A DNA stretch of 64,000 bases. Source: Streptomyces tirandamycinicus (GTDB taxonomy: Bacteria > Actinomycetota > Actinomycetes > Streptomycetales > Streptomycetaceae). The stretch spans positions 4,661,001 through 4,725,000 of the forward strand of contig NZ_CP029188.1 of the NCBI RefSeq assembly GCF_003097515.1. Direction: 5' to 3'. Within the stretch, counting starts at the first letter, position 1; each line of letters starts with the position of its first letter. The translations under genes were made by a program, and so were the position numbers. The notes under the pieces are model-generated. The model worked only from the letters and a program-made list of their open reading frames with translations. It was not told the DNA's origin and made no database searches. Below are positions 60,251 to 64,000 of this stretch, one piece after another.

Positions 60251-62251
60251 GTGAGCGACACCACCGATCTGATGGGCGTGACTGCCGACAGCAGTGTCGA
60301 CACCGCCGCGCCCGCCGCAGGTGCTGCCACTGGCACCACCTCCCGGCGCCGCCGTTCCGGCACCGGCCTCGAGGGCATGGTCCTGGCCGAGCTCCAGCAG
60401 GTCGCTTCGGGCCTCGGCATCAGGGGCACCGCGCGGATGCGCAAGAGCCAGCTGATCGAGGTCATCAAGGAGGCGCAGGCCGCCGGAGGAGCCCCCGCCA
60501 AGGGCGCCGAGGCGGGCGGCGGCGCGGCCGAGACGAAGCCGAAGCGGCGCGCCACCTCCAAGGCCCGTACGGGTGAGGACGGCGCCACCGCCGAGCCGAA
60601 GGCCGAGTCCCCCGCCGCCCAGCAGCAGATCGACATCCCGGGCCAGCCGGCCAGCGACGACGCCCCGGCGGGCGAGCGCCGTCGCCGTCGGGCCACCGCC
60701 CCCGCGGGCAGCCCGGAGGCGGACGCGGCCAAGGCCGAGCCGAGGGGCGACCTCAAGACCGAGGTCCGGGCCGAGACCAGGACCGAGGGGCAGCCGGAGG
60801 CCAAGGCCGAGGCCGCCACCGACACGGCCGAGGGCCGGCGCGGGGACGGCCGGCGCGACCGCGGTGAGCGCGGTGAGCGCGGCGACCGCCAGCGCGACCG
60901 TCAGCGGGACCGCCGCGGCGGCAAGGGCGACGACCAGCAGGGCGGCGGCCAGCGCCAGCAGCAGGGCGGCCAGCAGCGGCAGGGCGGCGGCCCGCAGGAC
61001 GACTTCGACGACGAGCAGGGCGGCCGGCGCGGGCGCCGCGGCCGGTACCGCGACCGCCGTGGCCGCCGCGGCCGCGAGGAGTTCGGCGGCGAGCCGCAGG
61101 TCGCCGACGACGACGTGCTGATCCCCGTCGCGGGCATCCTCGACATCCTGGACAACTACGCGTTCATCCGGACCTCCGGCTACCTGCCCGGCCCGAACGA
61201 CGTGTACGTGTCCCTCGCCCAGGTCCGCAAGAACGGCCTGCGCAAGGGCGACCACGTCACCGGCGCGGTCCGGCAGCCCAAGGAGGGCGAGCGCCGCGAG
61301 AAGTTCAACGCGCTGGTCCGCCTGGACTCCGTCAACGGCATGGCGCCCGAATCCGGCCGCGGCCGCCCGGAGTTCAACAAGCTGACGCCGCTCTACCCGC
61401 AGGACCGGCTCCGTCTGGAGACCGACCCGGGCGTGCTGACCACCCGGATCATCGACCTGGTGTCGCCGATCGGCAAGGGCCAGCGCGGTCTGATCGTGGC
61501 CCCGCCGAAGACCGGCAAGACCATGATCATGCAGGCGATCGCCAACGCGATCACCCACAACAACCCCGAGTGCCATCTGATGGTCGTCCTCGTCGACGAG
61601 CGGCCGGAAGAGGTCACCGACATGCAGCGGTCGGTCAAGGGCGAGGTCATCTCCTCGACCTTCGACCGCCCGGCCGAGGACCACACCACGGTCGCCGAAC
61701 TGGCCATCGAGCGCGCCAAGCGCCTCGTCGAGCTGGGCCACGACGTGGTCGTCCTGCTGGACTCCATCACCCGGCTGGGCCGCGCGTACAACCTGGCGGC
61801 CCCGGCCTCCGGCCGCATCCTGTCCGGTGGTGTCGACTCGACCGCGCTCTACCCGCCGAAGCGCTTCTTCGGCGCCGCGCGCAACATCGAGGACGGCGGC
61901 TCGCTGACCATCCTGGCCACCGCGCTGGTCGACACCGGCTCGCGCATGGACGAGGTGATCTTCGAGGAGTTCAAGGGCACCGGCAACATGGAGCTCAAGC
62001 TCGACCGGAAACTCGCCGACAAGCGCATCTTCCCCGCGGTGGACGTCGACGCGTCCGGCACCCGCAAGGAGGAGATCCTGCTCAGCGGCGAGGAGCTCGC
62101 CATCGTCTGGAAGCTGCGCCGGGTGCTGCACGCCCTCGACCAGCAGCAGGCGATCGAGCTGCTGCTCGACAAGATGAAGCAGACCAAGTCGAACGCCGAG
62201 TTCCTGCTGCAGATCCAGAAGACGACGCCGACGCCGGGCAACGGCGACTGA
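60251..62251 (+). CDS. rho: Transcription termination factor Rho
   Basis: 666 residues from GTG 60251. The N-terminal helix domain (LEGMVLAELQQVASGLGIRG) is followed by a ~220-residue Arg/Gly/Gln/Asp-rich insertion (DRQRDRQRDRRGGKGDDQQG and similar), typical of high-GC actinobacteria. Then come the RNA-binding cold-shock-like domain (GILDILDNYAFIRTSGYLPG) and the ATPase core: Walker A VAPPKTGKTMIMQA (~417), Walker B DVVVLLDSITRL, and the Q/R loops near NIEDGGSLTILATALVDTGS. The hexamer unwinds RNA and ends transcription. A strong hairpin follows the stop. Confidence 0.97.
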   Translation: MSDTTDLMGVTADSSVDTAAPAAGAATGTTSRRRRSGTGLEGMVLAELQQVASGLGIRGTARMRKSQLIEVIKEAQAAGGAPAKGAEAGGGAAETKPKRRATSKARTGEDGATAEPKAESPAAQQQIDIPGQPASDDAPAGERRRRRATAPAGSPEADAAKAEPRGDLKTEVRAETRTEGQPEAKAEAATDTAEGRRGDGRRDRGERGERGDRQRDRQRDRRGGKGDDQQGGGQRQQQGGQQRQGGGPQDDFDDEQGGRRGRRGRYRDRRGRRGREEFGGEPQVADDDVLIPVAGILDILDNYAFIRTSGYLPGPNDVYVSLAQVRKNGLRKGDHVTGAVRQPKEGERREKFNALVRLDSVNGMAPESGRGRPEFNKLTPLYPQDRLRLETDPGVLTTRIIDLVSPIGKGQRGLIVAPPKTGKTMIMQAIANAITHNNPECHLMVVLVDERPEEVTDMQRSVKGEVISSTFDRPAEDHTTVAELAIERAKRLVELGHDVVVLLDSITRLGRAYNLAAPASGRILSGGVDSTALYPPKRFFGAARNIEDGGSLTILATALVDTGSRMDEVIFEEFKGTGNMELKLDRKLADKRIFPAVDVDASGTRKEEILLSGEELAIVWKLRRVLHALDQQQAIELLLDKMKQTKSNAEFLLQIQKTTPTPGNGD

Positions 62252-62270
62252 CGTCCCGTCAGCGCGAACC

Positions 62271-62307
62271 GAACCGCCCCGTCACCCCCGAGGTGACGGG
62301 GCGGTTC
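62271..62307 (+). terminator. Hairpin terminator after rho
   Basis: Perfect 16-bp stem: GAACCGCCCCGTCACC (62271-62286) and GGTGACGGGGCGGTTC (62292-62307) with a 5-base loop, followed by GCTTGT. It starts 19 bases after the rho stop. Confidence 0.85.
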
Positions 62308-62522
62308 GCTTGTCCCGGGAATCCCACAGTCCACTGGTCAAACGGCTGTTGACGCGCGTATCATCACCCAATCGAAGTGGGGGGGAATCCACTGCGTGGC
62401 ACCGCCGAGGCCGGAAGGCCTCGTGAACCGTGCTGCCCGCGTGCTCGTCATACCCCGCCACTACCTGGATCCTTTCCCGGCGGGCGGTCGCGCACTGCCG
62501 GTTCGACCCAAGGGGTTACCGA

Positions 62523-64000
62523 GTGCAGACACGCACCCGTGGTGGCCGGCACAAGCGCCGTACCCAGCTCGCGATACCGGCCGTGGCCGCGGTCGTCGCA
62601 CTGACCGGCGCGGGCATCGCGATCACCGGCTCGGGCTCCGCCGAGGCGGGCGAGGCGACGCCGATCAGCCTGGAGCCGACGCAGTCCAGCCCGGTCTCGC
62701 AGCAGGAACTCGCCCAGCGCGCGGTCAAGGCGATGGCCGCCGCCGAGCGCACCAAGACGGCGAAGCCCGCGGCCCGTTCCGCGGCCAAGGCCGCACCGAG
62801 CGCGCGCATCATCGGCGGCAAGGAGACGACGATCTCCGCCGCCCCGTGGATGGCCCAGCTGCACTTCTGGGACAGCCAGGGCGGCTACTTCTGCGGCGGT
62901 GTGGTCATCGCCCCGACGAAGGTCGCCACCGCGGCGCACTGCGTCAAGGGCATCAAGTGGTACTCGGACGGCGTCGTGGTGGTCGGCACCGACCGGATGC
63001 CCTCCGAGAACGGCGACCTGCACGGCGGTGTCGCGGTCAACGTCAAGCGCCAGTGGAACCACCCGCTGTACAGCCCGTACACGCTCAACAACGACGTGGC
63101 CGTGCTCACGCTGGAGAAGGCGGTTTCCGTCCCCGCACTGCCGATCGCGCAGCCGAACGACTACGCGCTCTACAAGGAGGGCCTGGACGGCAAGGTCTAC
63201 GGCTGGGGCCGTACGAGCTCCACCGTGCCCGACAGCGGGTCGGACAAGCTCAAGGTCGCCGACGCCGACATCGTCTCGGACAGCGACTGCAAGGCCGCCT
63301 ACCCGACCCCGACGGACACCGCGGTGGAGTTCGTCGCGGATCGCATGCTCTGCGCCGGCGCCGCGCCCACCGGCGACGACGAGACCACCGAGACCACCTG
63401 CAACGGTGACTCCGGTGGCCCGCTGGTCGTCGGCGGCAGGCTCGTCGGCCTGGTGTCCTGGGGCGACGTGGACTGCTCGGCGGCCGGGAAGTACGGCGTG
63501 TACGCCAAGGTGTCCGCCTACTCCGCCCCGATGCAGGCCCGCGTCGACGACGCCAACCGCAACCGCGACCACACGGCCGACCTGCTGGCGCGCCGTACCT
63601 CGGACAGCACGCTGTTCGGCTGGACCTCCAAGGTCACCTCGCTGGCCCGGACGCTCAACCACGGCAAGTTCGCCGGCCACAACATGGCGATCCAGGGCGA
63701 CCTCGACCGGGACGACCACGAGGACGTGCTGCTCCGCGCGTCCAACGGCTATGTGTACTGGGACCACTACGTCGTGGCCACCGGCAAGACCGAGCGCAAG
63801 CTGATCTCCACCGGCTGGGGCAAGAACAAGCAGTTCGTGATCCCCGGCGACCTCACCGGAGACGAGCTGCCGGACCTCCTCACGGTCAACTCGGCCGGCA
63901 CGCTCTACCTCTACCCCGGCAAGGGCAACGGCGGTCTCTCCGCCCCGGTCACCGTGGGCACCGGCTGGGGTCAGTACACCATGGTGCGCGGCCACGGCGA
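62523..64000 (+). CDS. Secreted trypsin-like serine protease with FG-GAP repeats (partial)
   Basis: Open from GTG 62523 (AAGGGG upstream) to the window edge, 492 codons visible. A twin-Arg/Lys N-terminus (GGHKRRTQLAIPAVAAVVAL) forms an export signal. A propeptide ends near RIIGGKETT, the trypsin activation point. The catalytic triad is His in ATAAHCVKG, Asp in LNNDVAVLTL and Ser in TCNGDSGGPLVV (S1 pocket region LVSWGDVDCS). After ~residue 335 come FG-GAP/VCBS-type repeats with Asp-rich loops (DLDRDDHEDVLL; DLTGDELPDLL) that bind calcium and may attach the enzyme to surfaces or substrates. The gene continues beyond the window. Confidence 0.93.
   Translation, partial: MQTRTRGGRHKRRTQLAIPAVAAVVALTGAGIAITGSGSAEAGEATPISLEPTQSSPVSQQELAQRAVKAMAAAERTKTAKPAARSAAKAAPSARIIGGKETTISAAPWMAQLHFWDSQGGYFCGGVVIAPTKVATAAHCVKGIKWYSDGVVVVGTDRMPSENGDLHGGVAVNVKRQWNHPLYSPYTLNNDVAVLTLEKAVSVPALPIAQPNDYALYKEGLDGKVYGWGRTSSTVPDSGSDKLKVADADIVSDSDCKAAYPTPTDTAVEFVADRMLCAGAAPTGDDETTETTCNGDSGGPLVVGGRLVGLVSWGDVDCSAAGKYGVYAKVSAYSAPMQARVDDANRNRDHTADLLARRTSDSTLFGWTSKVTSLARTLNHGKFAGHNMAIQGDLDRDDHEDVLLRASNGYVYWDHYVVATGKTERKLISTGWGKNKQFVIPGDLTGDELPDLLTVNSAGTLYLYPGKGNGGLSAPVTVGTGWGQYTMVRGHG

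Noticed and set aside
62396..63409. 337-codon plus-strand frame overlapping the protease
   Set aside because: It is out of frame with the protease, whose triad and signal peptide are unambiguous; composition is that of a shadow.
1..64000. CRISPR array, prophage or insertion sequence
   Set aside because: No regularly spaced identical repeats with unique spacers, no phage structural or integrase gene and no transposase were seen; the tandem repeats present are short and gene-associated or intergenic.

Overview
The window is high-GC actinobacterial chromosome, almost certainly Streptomyces or a close relative. The evidence is very strong G/C bias at third codon positions, many GTG/TTG starts, 1-4 base stop/start overlaps, a conservon (cvn) operon, split LigD-type end-joining genes with a lysine-tailed Ku, sugar importers with no dedicated ATPase, and the core order argS-like/lysA/hom/thrC/thrB/rho. 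There is no sign of a phage, integrase, transposase or CRISPR array.

Layout. 1-1316: the 3' end of a probable exported beta-propeller-like protein, then a MarR regulator. 1376-8699: a PP2C-like phosphatase diverges from a conservon (NIT-domain histidine kinase, roadblock protein, DUF742 protein, small GTPase), followed by a styrene/indole monooxygenase-like flavoprotein. 8976-14632: an exported coiled-coil protein, a small hypothetical, a TetR regulator, an AurF-type di-iron oxygenase diverging from a ferritin-like di-iron protein, and a Uma2 protein. 14744-20047: one operon (leftward) of lipoprotein, histidine kinase without a response regulator, SEDS (RodA/FtsW) protein and penicillin-binding protein. 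20519-26403: a HEAT-repeat protein, an NTF2-like protein, and a non-homologous end-joining locus of split ligase, split polymerase and Ku.

26850-37587 looks like one catabolic regulon: a sugar-type ABC importer, luciferase-like oxidoreductase, DapA-family aldolase, two amidohydrolase-superfamily proteins (one lacking its metal motif), a DegT-type aminotransferase, an MR/MLE enolase and a candidate regulator. The same palindrome (core CGGYCCRGRCCG flanked by TTW/WAA) lies in all four promoter regions of these genes and overlaps a clear -10 in at least one. I infer that the regulator at 35136-36395 binds it.

37840-47444 (leftward) is a biosynthetic operon. SbnA- and SbnB-like enzymes should make L-2,3-diaminopropionate. 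A TauD/SyrP-like dioxygenase, a C*-A-T-TE synthetase and an 858-residue protein with a carrier domain, six membrane helices and three hexapeptide-type domains complete it. The last protein matches the C-terminal part of epsilon-poly-lysine synthetase (Pls) but has no adenylation domain. The simplest reading is a split Pls-type machine making a diaminopropionate polymer or small peptide; it is the most interesting item here.

48109-53361: an exported protein, a DUF2254 membrane protein, a DsbA-like lipoprotein lying between two halves of a broken PIN-toxin gene, tRNA-Arg(CCG) with a strong terminator, and a single-domain response regulator. 53417-62251: ArgS-like NrtL, lysA, hom, thrC, thrB (preceded by a 10-bp-phased GATC array) and rho with a long leader. 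62523 to the end: a trypsin-like secreted protease with FG-GAP repeats, cut by the window edge.
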